From positions 1 through 52,420 of the forward strand of contig JAEDKA010000022.1 in NCBI GenBank assembly GCA_016296065.1: a stretch of DNA of 52,420 nucleotides, written 5' to 3'. This stretch comes from Kiritimatiellia bacterium (lineage in GTDB: Bacteria; Verrucomicrobiota; Kiritimatiellia; RFP12; UBA1067). The position numbers and the translations under genes were made by a program. Of the stretch, positions 34,926 to 43,343 are shown piece after piece. The first letter of the stretch is position 1. Every line of letters starts with the position of its first letter. The notes beneath the pieces were generated by a model. That model had not been told where the DNA came from. It ran no database searches and saw only the letters and a program-made list of their open reading frames with translations.

Positions 34926-36566
34926 ATGTCAGACGAACTGGATATTTTCGCAGGTGCCATAACCAAGGGTTCTGCCTCAAAGCAAGCCCCGCAACAGCCC
35001 AAACAGCAGCCCGCGCAGCAGGGACAGGCCCCTCAGCCCGCCGGACAGCAGGGTCAGACCCCCCAATCGGCGGCACAGCAGGGACAGGCCCAGCAGGCCG
35101 GACAGGTAGGAAAGAAGCGCGACAAGTTCCGCAACCGCGGCGGACGCAACTTCAATCGTGGGAACAAGCCGAACAACTCGCCGATCCGCGGTGCGAACGG
35201 GGAGGAGAGCGTGAATCCGCTTCTCAACGCGCCGCTTCCGACGGACCAGAAGGAGCTCGAGCCCGAGGCCCCCGCAAATCCCAACCGCAACCCCGACCTT
35301 CCCGAGTACCGCCTTGCGGACATCCAGACCTGGCCAGCACCTCAGATCGTCGAGCGCATGATGCCCGGTGCCGATCCAGAGGAGCTCGGCTCCTACCGCA
35401 AGCACGAGCTCATCTTCGCTGCGATTCGCAGATACCTAGCGAACGGCGGCGCCGTGCTCGCGTCTGGTTGCCTTGAGATCGTCCGTGAGGGACACGGCTT
35501 CCTCCGTTCCGCGAAGAACAACTTCCTCGCCTGTCCCGAAGACGTCTTCGTCACGCAGCAGCAGATCCGCCGCCACGCGCTTCGCACCGGCGACATCGTC
35601 GAAGGTCCGATCCGCGATCCGCGCGACCGCGACCGCTTCTTCTGCCTTGGCAACGTCGCGACCGTTAACGGCAAGGAGCCGTCCGTCGCAGCGCGCGTCA
35701 TCCACTTCGAGAACCTCACCGCGACCTTCCCGACGCGTCGCATCATCCTCGAGACCGATCCAAAGGAGTTCTCGACGCGCGTCGTCGATCTCTTCACGCC
35801 GATCGGGTTCGGACAGCGCGGACTCATCATCGCGCCGCCGCGCGTCGGCAAGACCGTGCTTCTCCAGAAGATGGCCAACGCGATCTCGAAGAACTACCCC
35901 GAGGCGATGCTCATCATCCTCCTCATCGACGAGCGTCCTGAGGAAGTCACGGACATGCAGCGCAACACCAAGGCGATGGTCCTCTCCTCTACCTTCGACG
36001 AGGAGCCGCAGCACCACGTCAACGTGACCGAGATGGTTCTCGAGATGTCGAAGCGCCAGGTGGAGAACGGACGCGACGTCATCATCCTCATGGATTCGCT
36101 TACGCGTATGGCGCGCGCCTACAACACCGTCCAGCCGCACTCCGGCAAGATCTTGACCGGCGGCGTCGACGCACTAGCGATGCACCGTCCGAAGCGCTTC
36201 TTCGGCGCGGCGCGCAACATCGAGGGCGGCGGCTCGCTCACGATCATCGCGACCGGACTCGTCGACACTGGCTCGCGCATGGACGAGGTGATCTTCGAGG
36301 AGTTCAAGGGCACGGGCAACATGGAGATCGTGCTCGACCGCGGACTCGCCGACAAGCGCATCTATCCCGCGATCGACATCGACAAGTCCGGCACGCGCAA
36401 GGAAGACCTCCTCCTTGACCCCGTCGAGCTCGAGAAGACGTGGGGCATGCGCCGCATCCTCTCCGACGCGGGTCCCGAGAGCGCGATGAAGTCCGTCCTC
36501 AATTCGCTCAAGAAGACGCAGTCGAACCCCGAGTTCCTCCTCGCGCTGGACCTGAAGCAATTGTAA
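34926..36566 (+). CDS. rho: Transcription termination factor Rho with a disordered N-terminal extension
   Basis: 546 residues against about 420 in E. coli. It is the hexameric RNA helicase that ends transcription of untranslated RNA. Residues 31-60 are three 10-residue repeats of QQGQxPQxAx. Residues 63-85 form an Arg/Gly/Asn-rich patch (RNRGGRNFNRGNK), followed by a Pro/Glu linker to about 125. The RNA-binding cold-shock-like domain (about 150-255) has EGHGFLRSAKNNFL. The Walker A motif is APPRVGKT (303-310), with Arg-Val in place of the common Lys-Ala. LLIDERPEEVTDM, VILMDSLTRMARAYN and the Q-loop-like HSGKILTGGVD follow. The ribosome site is weak (AAAAAAGAAC). Disordered Rho extensions are known in Bacteroidota and elsewhere, where they can promote condensate formation; this one is a candidate. 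Confidence 0.96.
   Translation: MSDELDIFAGAITKGSASKQAPQQPKQQPAQQGQAPQPAGQQGQTPQSAAQQGQAQQAGQVGKKRDKFRNRGGRNFNRGNKPNNSPIRGANGEESVNPLLNAPLPTDQKELEPEAPANPNRNPDLPEYRLADIQTWPAPQIVERMMPGADPEELGSYRKHELIFAAIRRYLANGGAVLASGCLEIVREGHGFLRSAKNNFLACPEDVFVTQQQIRRHALRTGDIVEGPIRDPRDRDRFFCLGNVATVNGKEPSVAARVIHFENLTATFPTRRIILETDPKEFSTRVVDLFTPIGFGQRGLIIAPPRVGKTVLLQKMANAISKNYPEAMLIILLIDERPEEVTDMQRNTKAMVLSSTFDEEPQHHVNVTEMVLEMSKRQVENGRDVIILMDSLTRMARAYNTVQPHSGKILTGGVDALAMHRPKRFFGAARNIEGGGSLTIIATGLVDTGSRMDEVIFEEFKGTGNMEIVLDRGLADKRIYPAIDIDKSGTRKEDLLLDPVELEKTWGMRRILSDAGPESAMKSVLNSLKKTQSNPEFLLALDLKQL
35016..35105 (+). repeat. Three 30-bp tandem repeats in the rho N-terminus
   Basis: Each unit starts CAGCAGGGACAGG or CAGCAGGGTCAGA and encodes QQGQ(A/T)(P/Q)Q(P/S/A)(A/G)x. 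Unit length is a multiple of three, so gain or loss of units would lengthen or shorten the disordered Gln-rich segment without a frameshift. Confidence 0.75.
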
Positions 36567-36581
36567 AGCTGCTCCGTCGCA

Positions 36582-39578
36582 ATGGATATTACAATCAAAA
36601 ATGCTCGGGTTCACAACCTGCGGGGGATTGACGTCACGATCCCCCGCAACTCTCTCACCGTCGTGACGGGGCTTTCCGGCTCGGGAAAGTCGTCCCTCGC
36701 CTTCGACACTCTCTACGCGGAAGGCCAGCGCCGCTACGTCGAGTCGCTCTCCGCCTACGCGCGCCAGTTCCTCGACCGCATGCAGAAGCCCGACGTCGAG
36801 AAGATCGAGGGACTGTCCCCGGCGATTTCCATCGAGCAGCGCACGACAAGCGGCAACCCGCGCTCCATTGTCGCTACGGTCACCGAGATACACGACTACC
36901 TCCGAATCCTCTACGGATCCATCGCCGTTCCCCACTGTCCGCACTGCGGCAAGCCTGTCACGAAGCAGTCCGCCGAGCAGATAGTCGAGTCGATTCTCTC
37001 CGGTGGAACCGGACAATCGCGAGTCATCGTCTACGCCCCTCTCGTGAAGGGCAAGAAGGGACGCCACGAGGAGACGCTTGCCGCCGTGAAGCGCAACGGC
37101 TTCGCCCGCGTGAGAATCGACGGCACGACATATCCTGTCGACGAGCTTCCCGAGCTGGACAAGAAGAAGTCGCACAACATAGACGTCGTCATCGATCGCC
37201 TCGTCATCCCAGCGGAGCCCGACGCCGCGTTTCGCACACGCATTACAGATTCCGTCGAGCTCGCCCTCAAGACAGGCAAGGGCATCATGATGGTGGAGTG
37301 GCTTGATTCCACGAAGCCGAATGCAGAAATCGCGCCTGGTGCGGAGCAGACAAAAAGTGTATTGGGCGCGGAGCAAGCAGAAAAAGAAAACGTGTCTGGC
37401 GCGGAGCGGAATGAGCCGAAGGCGAGAGGCGCGAAGCGCCAGACCACCTATTCCGAATTGAACGCCTGCCCCGACTGCGGCATCTCCTTCGACGAGCTCA
37501 AGGCGCGCTCGTTCTCGTTCAACTCGCCGTTCGGCGCATGCCCTACGTGCGCCGGCCTTGGGCAGCTCTACTACTTCGACGAAGACCTCGTAGTCCCCGA
37601 CAAGTCGCTTCCGCTTGAGGAGGCCATCCACCCCTGGCGCCGCATGGGCCAGATGAACATCCTCTACCACAAGGAGCTCCTCGCCCACATCGCGAAGCAG
37701 TACAAGGTGAAGCTCTCGACGCCCTACGAGAAACTGCCGGCGAAGTTCCGACACGACCTCATGCACGGCTTCAAGGACGACCTCGTCCTCCCGTGGCGTC
37801 GCGTGGACCGTCCGTTCGAGGGAGTGCTCGCGTCTTTGAAGCGCCGCCTCGACGAGGCGGAGGACGACGAGATGCGCGCGAAGTTCGAGGCCTACCAGAA
37901 TTACAAGACATGCCCAGACTGCAACGGCTCGCGCCTCAGGCCAGAGTCGCGTGCTGCGACGGTCGCCGGGAAGTCAATCGTCGAGGTGATGGCGATGCCC
38001 GTCACCGAAGCGCTCGAGTTCTTCAGGAAGTTTGCCTCTACCGCGGCGCCTTCCGCCAAGCTCGCAGGCCTAAAGGACATCATCGCGGAGATTGTGCGCA
38101 GGCTCCAGTTTCTGCTAGATGTCGGACTCGACTACCTCACCCTCGACCGCGCCGCCTCGACGCTCTCCGGCGGAGAGATGCAGCGCATCCGCCTCGCGAC
38201 CCAGATCGGCTCGGGACTCACGGGAGTTCTCTATGTTCTCGACGAGCCGACCATCGGACTCCACCCGCGCGACAACGAGCGACTCATCTCGACCCTCAAG
38301 GGCCTTCGCGACCGCGGCAACACCGTAGTCGTCGTGGAGCACGACGAGGAGATGATGCGCGCAGCGGACTACATCGTAGACCTCGGTCCAGGCGCTGGAC
38401 GCGAGGGCGGGAAGGTGATGTACCAGGGCGACTTCAAGGGCCTTCTCAAGGCGAAGAGCCTGACGGCCGACTATTTGACGGGGAGAAAGAAGATCGAGGG
38501 AGGCGGGGGCGTGAGGGGCTCGGGAGACAAGAGAGACATGGGTCTCACGCCACTCACGACTCTCACGCCGCCCACGTCCCCAAAAAATTCTCGCTCACGC
38601 CCCGCCCTTGTCATCACCGGCGCGTCGGAGCACAACCTCAAGAACGTGACGGCGCACTTTCCCGTGGGCGCTTTCACGGTCGTTACGGGTGTCTCTGGCT
38701 CCGGCAAGTCGACGCTTGTCGACGAGACTCTCAAGCGCGCGCTTCTTCAGAAGTTCTACCACGCGAAGGCCGTCCCCGGCAAGTACAAGAAGATCACCGG
38801 CTTCGAGAACTTCGACAAGGTCGTGGAGATCGACCAGTCGCCGATCGGACGCACCCCGCGCTCCAACCCCGCGACGTACGTCGGCTTCTTCTCAGAAATA
38901 CGCGAGCTCTTCGCGAAGACGGAGTCCGCGCGCGCACGCGGCTACACGGCGGGGCGCTTCTCGTTCAACGTGAAGGGCGGAAGGTGCGAGACGTGCGGAG
39001 GCGACGGACTCCAGAAGCTCGAGATGAGCTTCCTCCCCGACGTCTACGTGACATGTGACCAGTGCGGCGGCAAGCGCTTCAACGCCGAGACGCTTGAGGT
39101 CACATACGGCGGAAAGAACATCGCCGACGTACTCGAGATGACCGTCGCGGAGGGGTGCGAGTTCTTCGCGAAGGTCCCGTCGCTCGCGCGCAAGCTCCAG
39201 ACGCTCACGGACGTTGGACTCGGCTATGTCGCGCTGGGGCAGTCCGCCACGACGCTCTCCGGCGGAGAGGCCCAGCGCATCAAGCTCGCGACGGAGCTTT
39301 CGCGCCGCTCGACGGGGCGGACGCTCTACCTTCTCGACGAGCCGACGACGGGGCTCCACTTCGACGACGTCGCGAAGTTGATGAAGCTGCTCCTCCGTCT
39401 GCGCGACCAGGGCAACACGATCATCGTCATCGAACACAACATCGACGTCATCCGCTGCGCGGACTGGATCGTCGACCTCGGACCTGGCGGAGGAGACTCC
39501 GGCGGCACGCTCGTGTGTGAAGGGCCCGTCTCCGCCGTCAAGGCGTGCAAGGCCTCCTTCACGGGACGGTTCATTTGA
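36582..39578 (+). CDS. uvrA: Excinuclease ABC subunit A with two in-frame insertions
   Basis: 998 residues against about 940 in E. coli. It is the damage-recognition ATPase of nucleotide excision repair. The first Walker A GLSGSGKSS is at 30-38 and the second GVSGSGKST at 703-711. ABC signatures LSGGEMQRIRLA and LSGGEAQRIKLA are both present, with DEPTIGLHPRD and DEPTTGLHFDD. Zinc-binding pairs include CPDCG/CPTCAG, CPDCNG and CETCGG/CDQCGG. Residues about 253-287 are four GAEQ/GAKR-type repeats from DNA at 37338-37440. Residues about 643-667 come from the palindrome at 38508-38569. The first precedes a zinc-binding segment and the second is in the linker between the two ATPase halves. It starts 16 bp after rho with little ribosome site. 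Confidence 0.97.
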   Translation: MDITIKNARVHNLRGIDVTIPRNSLTVVTGLSGSGKSSLAFDTLYAEGQRRYVESLSAYARQFLDRMQKPDVEKIEGLSPAISIEQRTTSGNPRSIVATVTEIHDYLRILYGSIAVPHCPHCGKPVTKQSAEQIVESILSGGTGQSRVIVYAPLVKGKKGRHEETLAAVKRNGFARVRIDGTTYPVDELPELDKKKSHNIDVVIDRLVIPAEPDAAFRTRITDSVELALKTGKGIMMVEWLDSTKPNAEIAPGAEQTKSVLGAEQAEKENVSGAERNEPKARGAKRQTTYSELNACPDCGISFDELKARSFSFNSPFGACPTCAGLGQLYYFDEDLVVPDKSLPLEEAIHPWRRMGQMNILYHKELLAHIAKQYKVKLSTPYEKLPAKFRHDLMHGFKDDLVLPWRRVDRPFEGVLASLKRRLDEAEDDEMRAKFEAYQNYKTCPDCNGSRLRPESRAATVAGKSIVEVMAMPVTEALEFFRKFASTAAPSAKLAGLKDIIAEIVRRLQFLLDVGLDYLTLDRAASTLSGGEMQRIRLATQIGSGLTGVLYVLDEPTIGLHPRDNERLISTLKGLRDRGNTVVVVEHDEEMMRAADYIVDLGPGAGREGGKVMYQGDFKGLLKAKSLTADYLTGRKKIEGGGGVRGSGDKRDMGLTPLTTLTPPTSPKNSRSRPALVITGASEHNLKNVTAHFPVGAFTVVTGVSGSGKSTLVDETLKRALLQKFYHAKAVPGKYKKITGFENFDKVVEIDQSPIGRTPRSNPATYVGFFSEIRELFAKTESARARGYTAGRFSFNVKGGRCETCGGDGLQKLEMSFLPDVYVTCDQCGGKRFNAETLEVTYGGKNIADVLEMTVAEGCEFFAKVPSLARKLQTLTDVGLGYVALGQSATTLSGGEAQRIKLATELSRRSTGRTLYLLDEPTTGLHFDDVAKLMKLLLRLRDQGNTIIVIEHNIDVIRCADWIVDLGPGGGDSGGTLVCEGPVSAVKACKASFTGRFI
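37338..37440. repeat. Four degenerate repeats of a GGCGC-GAA-GCGCC hairpin in uvrA
   Basis: Copies begin at 37338, 37365, 37398 and 37428, with spacings of 27, 33 and 30 bp, all multiples of three. The last copy (37428-37440) is a perfect 5-bp stem with a GAA loop; the others keep the left arm and GGAGC. They encode GAEQ, GAEQ, GAER and GAKR in an extra segment of UvrA. The in-frame spacing suggests stepwise expansion under coding constraint. Confidence 0.7.
38508..38569. repeat. Palindromic element inserted in frame in uvrA
   Basis: Bases 38508-38515 pair with 38562-38569 (GGCGTGAG/CTCACGCC) and 38533-38537 with 38542-38546 (GAGAC/GTCTC). Between these the pairing is shifted and imperfect. 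The right half is 9-bp periodic (TCTCACGCC, ACTCACGAC, TCTCACGCC, GCCCACGTC). It encodes GLTPLTTLTPPTSP, similar in character to SSLTSLASLTPP in CoaE. Confidence 0.6.
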
Positions 39579-39614
39579 GATCATGCATAACTTCGAAAAA
39601 GGAGAAAACGGAAA

Positions 39615-40496
39615 ATGACAAACGAAGTTGAAGTTGTGGAAAAAGTTACAGGCGCGTTGGGCGCGCAGCTGAACGAAGGCAAGGAGGTCGCCTCGCAGGT
39701 GATGACGTGGGTCACGGAGAAGGGGCTCGACTTCGCAATCAACATTCTCGCCGCGGCGGTGATCCTCGTAGTCGGATGGCTCGTCATAAAGCTGATCGAC
39801 GCGGTCGTCCGCAAGGCGCTTATGCGCGGCAAGGCGAAGCAGACGCTCTTTGTGAACTTCGTTTGCTCCGTAGTCGCGAAGGTGTGCTGGGCGGTCCTTC
39901 TCATCATGGTCGCCGGACGGCTCGGCGTGAACGTCGCGCCGCTGATTGCTGGCATCGGGGCAACGGGCTTCATCATCGGTTTCGCGTGCCAGGAGTCGCT
40001 CGGTAACTTCGCCTCCGGAATGATGATTGCGATCAACGAGCCGTTCAAGGTCGGCGATGTCGTCGACGCGGCGGGCCACACGGGGTGCATCCTCGAGGTG
40101 AACATGATGGCGACGGTGATGAAGACTGCTGACGGAAAGCGCGTCGTGATTCCGAACAAGAGCGTGTGGGGCGGTCCCATCGTCAACTACAACACGCTTG
40201 GCCTGCGCCGCGTCGATCTTCAGGTCGGCATCGACTACGGAGAGGACGTCTCCAAGGCGATCGACGTCATCCGCGAGACGATCGCGCGAGTTCCCGGCGT
40301 TCTTGCCGATCCCGCGCCGGGCGTGGCGGTCGCGTCGCTCAACGACAGCGCGGTGCAGATCAACGTACGTCCTTGGGTCAATAGCGAAGACTACTGGACT
40401 GTTGCCTCGGCGACGCTTGCTGCGGTCAAGGAGGACCTCGCCCGCGCCGGCGTGAAGATTCCGTTCCCGCAGATCGAGGTCCACACGGCGGGCTGA
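39615..40496 (+). CDS. Small-conductance mechanosensitive channel (MscS family)
   Basis: 293 residues, close to E. coli MscS. Three membrane segments lie at about 41-63, 80-103 and 108-130. The third is the pore helix, rich in Gly and Ala (VAPLIAGIGATGFIIGFACQESLGNFASGMMI). The beta domain follows (PFKVGDVVDAAGHTGCILEVNMMATVMKTADGKRVVIPNKSVW), then the C-terminal alpha/beta vestibule. It opens under membrane tension to release solutes on osmotic downshock. The start has AAAGGAG (39598-39604). It sits between uvrA (36-bp gap) and rsmI (3-bp gap), an unrelated housekeeping run. Confidence 0.94.
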   Translation: MTNEVEVVEKVTGALGAQLNEGKEVASQVMTWVTEKGLDFAINILAAAVILVVGWLVIKLIDAVVRKALMRGKAKQTLFVNFVCSVVAKVCWAVLLIMVAGRLGVNVAPLIAGIGATGFIIGFACQESLGNFASGMMIAINEPFKVGDVVDAAGHTGCILEVNMMATVMKTADGKRVVIPNKSVWGGPIVNYNTLGLRRVDLQVGIDYGEDVSKAIDVIRETIARVPGVLADPAPGVAVASLNDSAVQINVRPWVNSEDYWTVASATLAAVKEDLARAGVKIPFPQIEVHTAG

Positions 40497-40499
40497 TCC

Positions 40500-41204
40500 A
40501 TGCTGCACGTAGTCGCAACCCCGATAGGAAACCTAGGCGACCTGTCGCCGCGGGCGATGGAGGCGCTGAAGGCCGCCGCGGCCATCGCGTGCGAGGACAC
40601 GCGCCGCACGTGGCAGCTCCTTTCGCACTTCGGAATTCCGCGTCCGCAGGAGATGTTCTCCTATCGCCAGGGCAACGAGGAGCGCGTCACCGAGAAGGTG
40701 CTCGCGCTGCTTGCCGAGGGGAGGGAGGTCGCGCTCTGCTCGGACGGAGGCTACCCCGCCGTGTCCGATCCTGGCTACCGCCTCATCCGCGCGTGCGCGC
40801 AGGCGAACGTCCCCTACGATGTCATCCCGGGCGCGAGCGCGGTGGAGGTTGCGCTCCTCATGAGCGGACTCTCCACCTCGTCCTTCACGTTCCGCGGCTT
40901 CCCGCCGCGCGGACCCGGCGCTCTCAGGAACTGGTTCGCGGAGGATCGCGACAAGGAGCACACGCTCATCTGCTACGAGTCGCCGTTCCGCATCGGCGCG
41001 ACGCTCGCCGCCGCGCTTGACGCGCTCGGCGACCGCGAGGCGGCGGTATGCATCGAGCTCACGAAGATGCACGAGCGCGTTTCGCGCGGATATCTCTCAG
41101 ACCTCGTGAAGGAATACGAGGGCGCGAAGGTTAAGGGCGAAGTCGCGCTCGTCATCGCGGGGAACAATCCGAAGTTCCGCAGAGAGCCCCAGGTTTTGGT
41201 ATAA
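40500..41204 (+). CDS. rsmI: 16S rRNA (cytidine1402-2'-O)-methyltransferase
   Basis: 234 residues. It 2'-O-methylates C1402 of 16S rRNA in the ribosomal P site, using S-adenosylmethionine. Family motifs are VVATPIGNLGDLSPRA at the start, AIACEDTRRTWQLL, LCSDGGYPAVSDPGYRLI (usually SDAGTP; here SDGGYP), IPGASAVEVALLMSGL and FRGFPPR, then YESPFRI and the C-terminal ELTKMHE region. It begins 3 bp after the channel gene, so translation is likely coupled. Its last codons contain the TATAAT of the next promoter, and the stop is TAA at 41202-41204. It is shorter than E. coli RsmI (286), lacking a C-terminal tail. Confidence 0.94.
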   Translation: MLHVVATPIGNLGDLSPRAMEALKAAAAIACEDTRRTWQLLSHFGIPRPQEMFSYRQGNEERVTEKVLALLAEGREVALCSDGGYPAVSDPGYRLIRACAQANVPYDVIPGASAVEVALLMSGLSTSSFTFRGFPPRGPGALRNWFAEDRDKEHTLICYESPFRIGATLAAALDALGDREAAVCIELTKMHERVSRGYLSDLVKEYEGAKVKGEVALVIAGNNPKFRREPQVLV

Positions 41205-41205
41205 T
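41197..41205 (+). promoter_or_regulatory. Extended -10 promoter before the Gfo/Idh/MocA gene
   Basis: TGGTATAAT (41197-41205), preceded by TTT, has an ideal -10 with the TGn extension. No good -35 is seen at 16-18 bp. It overlaps the rsmI stop codon. The start site would be near 41212, 26 nt before the ATG, just ahead of the strong AAAGGAGG. Confidence 0.6.
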
Positions 41206-41237
41206 CTAGAAAAGCTTTTCACAAAGGAGGAAACAAG

Positions 41238-42617
41238 ATGAACATCAACCGCCGCAGTTTCATATCCACGATTCTTGCAGCAGGTGCGTATCCGCTGATG
41301 CCGGGATGCTTCTCGCCAAAGGCGTACGCCGCCAACGGAAAGGTACGCCTCGCGGCGATCGGATGCGGCGCGCAGGCGTGGTTCGACCTGAAGGCGCTCG
41401 CGCAGAACAAGGACCTCTGCGAGGTAGTGGCCCTCTGCGACACCGACATCGGCGCGCCGCACACGCTCGACGCGCTCAAGGAGTTTCCGGCGCTGCCGCG
41501 CTTCCAGGACTTCCGGAAGATGTTCGACAAGATGGCCGACGAGATCGACGCGGTGCTCATCGGCATCCCAGACCACTCCCACTTCTGCGCCGCGATTCAC
41601 GCGATGCGCCTGGGCAAGGCGGTCTACGTCGAGAAGCCCCTTGCGCACTCGTTCCGCGAATGCGAGCTCCTTATGGCCGCGGAGCGCAAGTATGGCGTCG
41701 TCACCCAGATGGGCAACCAGGGACACAGCGGAAACAACTTCTACCAGTATCGCGACTACGTGGCAAACGGCGTGATCAAGGACGTCACGAAGGTTGTCTC
41801 CCACATGAACATGCAGCGCCGCTGGCACAAGTGGGGCGGAAAGACCTCGTCGTATCCGAAGGCCGAGCAGCTGCCGAAGACGCTCGACTGGGACGTCTGG
41901 TGCGGCGCCGCGCCGTGGCATGACTTCTCCAAGGACCTCGCATATGGCGAGTGGCGCTGCTGGTACGACTACGGCAACGGCTGCATGGGCGACTGGGGCG
42001 CACACATCCTCGACTGCGTCCACCGCTTTACGCTCAAGGGCGCGCTCCCGAGCGAGGTCGCGATCTCCAACGTCATCGGATGGAACCCCTACGTGTTCCC
42101 GATCCAGGACACGCTCACGATGAAGTTCCCGGGCGTGACGCTTGAATGGTACGAGGGACTCGACAACAAGCCGAAGCTGCCGGAGGGGTTCCGCTATGCG
42201 GACAACAAGGGGCTCTTCCCCGCGTCGACAGCGAACGACGGACTCATCGATCCGCCGCTCAAGCCCGGCAAGGAGATCTACCTCGCGGACGGCACCGTCT
42301 GGCAGGGACTTTCCCACGCGTCGACGCTCGTGCGCTGCGGGGCGCAGGACGAGCCCGTCCCGGAGTTCGAGAAGGCGCACAACGACCACTACCGCAACTT
42401 CCTCCTTGCGGTGAAGGGCGAGGAGGAGGCGAAGAGTCCGTTCCACATCGCCGCGCCGCTCTCGGAGATCTTCTGCCTCGGCGTCGCCGCGCAGCGGCTC
42501 AACCGCGGCTTCAAGTTCGATCCCGTGAAGAAGTGCGCGATCGGTGATGCGGAAGTCGACATGCTTCTCAAGGGGCCCGCCCCGAGGCGCGGCTGGGAGG
42601 AATACTATCGCGGATGA
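41238..42617 (+). CDS. Tat-exported Gfo/Idh/MocA family oxidoreductase
   Basis: 459 residues. NRRSFISTILAAGAYPLM is a twin-arginine signal peptide, followed by a Cys (PGCFSP) that could be lipidated. The NAD(P)-binding Rossmann domain begins VRLAAIGCGAQAW, and the conserved YVEKPLAHS motif follows (about 130-138). The C-terminal domain has MGDWGAHILDCVHRF and the WYEGLDNKPKLPEGF region typical of the large exported Gfo/Idh/MocA proteins of Planctomycetes, Verrucomicrobia and Lentisphaerae. The substrate is probably a sugar or sugar acid; it cannot be read from sequence. AAAGGAGG (41223-41230) gives a strong start. It has its own promoter and overlaps the CoaB-domain gene by ATGA. Confidence 0.88.
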   Translation: MNINRRSFISTILAAGAYPLMPGCFSPKAYAANGKVRLAAIGCGAQAWFDLKALAQNKDLCEVVALCDTDIGAPHTLDALKEFPALPRFQDFRKMFDKMADEIDAVLIGIPDHSHFCAAIHAMRLGKAVYVEKPLAHSFRECELLMAAERKYGVVTQMGNQGHSGNNFYQYRDYVANGVIKDVTKVVSHMNMQRRWHKWGGKTSSYPKAEQLPKTLDWDVWCGAAPWHDFSKDLAYGEWRCWYDYGNGCMGDWGAHILDCVHRFTLKGALPSEVAISNVIGWNPYVFPIQDTLTMKFPGVTLEWYEGLDNKPKLPEGFRYADNKGLFPASTANDGLIDPPLKPGKEIYLADGTVWQGLSHASTLVRCGAQDEPVPEFEKAHNDHYRNFLLAVKGEEEAKSPFHIAAPLSEIFCLGVAAQRLNRGFKFDPVKKCAIGDAEVDMLLKGPAPRRGWEEYYRG

Positions 42618-43327
42618 AGCGTCTTCGTTTCGTGATAACGGCGGGGCCGACGCGCGAGCACATCGACCCCGTCAGGTTTCTCTCGAATCCGTCCACCGGA
42701 AAGATGGGCTTCGCCGTCGCGCGCGCGGCGGCGAGGCGCGGACACGACGTCACGCTCGTTGCGGGGCCGGTCTCGCTGAAGACCCCGAAAGGAGTCCGAC
42801 GTGTCGACGTTACGAGCGCGCGCGACATGCTCGCCGCCGCAGAGGACGCCCTGCCGGGACGATGCTCGCAGAAGAGAAGCCACGATCCGTTGACCGTGTT
42901 TGTCGCGACTGCCGCAGTAGCCGACTGGCGTCCCGCGAAGTGTGCGGCGAGGAAACTCAAGAAGGGGCAGATGTCCGACACGCTTAAGCTCGTGCGCAAT
43001 CCCGACATCCTCAAGACCCTCTCCCTCCGCGCCGCACGCGAACCGCGAACAACGCTCTTCATCGGATTCGCCGCGGAGACGAACGACGTCATCTCCGAGG
43101 CGCGGCGCAAGTGCCGCGAGAAGGGGCTCGAGATGATCGTCGCGAACGACGTCACGAAGAAGGGCTCTGGGTTCGGGACGGACACGAACCGCGTGACCTT
43201 TCTCAGGAAGGACGGATCCGTCGAGCGCCTTCCGCTCATGACGAAGGCGGCGGTCGCGACGAGAATCGTTCGCGAGGCCGAGCGCATGGCGCGGGAATAT
43301 GGTATAATCTCCGCAACAAGCCTGTAG
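42614..43327 (+). CDS. coaB: Stand-alone phosphopantothenate-cysteine ligase (CoaB domain)
   Basis: 237 residues. It couples 4'-phosphopantothenate with cysteine in coenzyme A synthesis. The sequence covers only the CoaB half of the usual CoaBC protein: VITAGPTREHIDPVRFLSNPSTGKMG at the N-terminus, ATAAVADWRP, the KLKKG...LKLVRNPDIL substrate region, IGFAAETND, and VANDVTKKGSGFGTDTN. The CoaC decarboxylase domain that normally precedes it is absent, so decarboxylation must be encoded elsewhere. It starts inside an ATGA overlap with the oxidoreductase gene, an odd functional partner. Its last 25 bp contain the promoter for lemA. Confidence 0.9.
   Translation: MKRLRFVITAGPTREHIDPVRFLSNPSTGKMGFAVARAAARRGHDVTLVAGPVSLKTPKGVRRVDVTSARDMLAAAEDALPGRCSQKRSHDPLTVFVATAAVADWRPAKCAARKLKKGQMSDTLKLVRNPDILKTLSLRAAREPRTTLFIGFAAETNDVISEARRKCREKGLEMIVANDVTKKGSGFGTDTNRVTFLRKDGSVERLPLMTKAAVATRIVREAERMAREYGIISATSL
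43300..43308 (+). promoter_or_regulatory. Extended -10 promoter before lemA
   Basis: TGGTATAAT (43300-43308), preceded by ATA, lies within the end of the CoaB-domain gene. No -35 hexamer is recognisable at normal spacing. Transcription would start near 43315, 29 nt before the lemA ATG and ahead of AGGAGG (43326-43331). Confidence 0.6.
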
Positions 43328-43343
43328 GAGGAAAGGACAAAAG

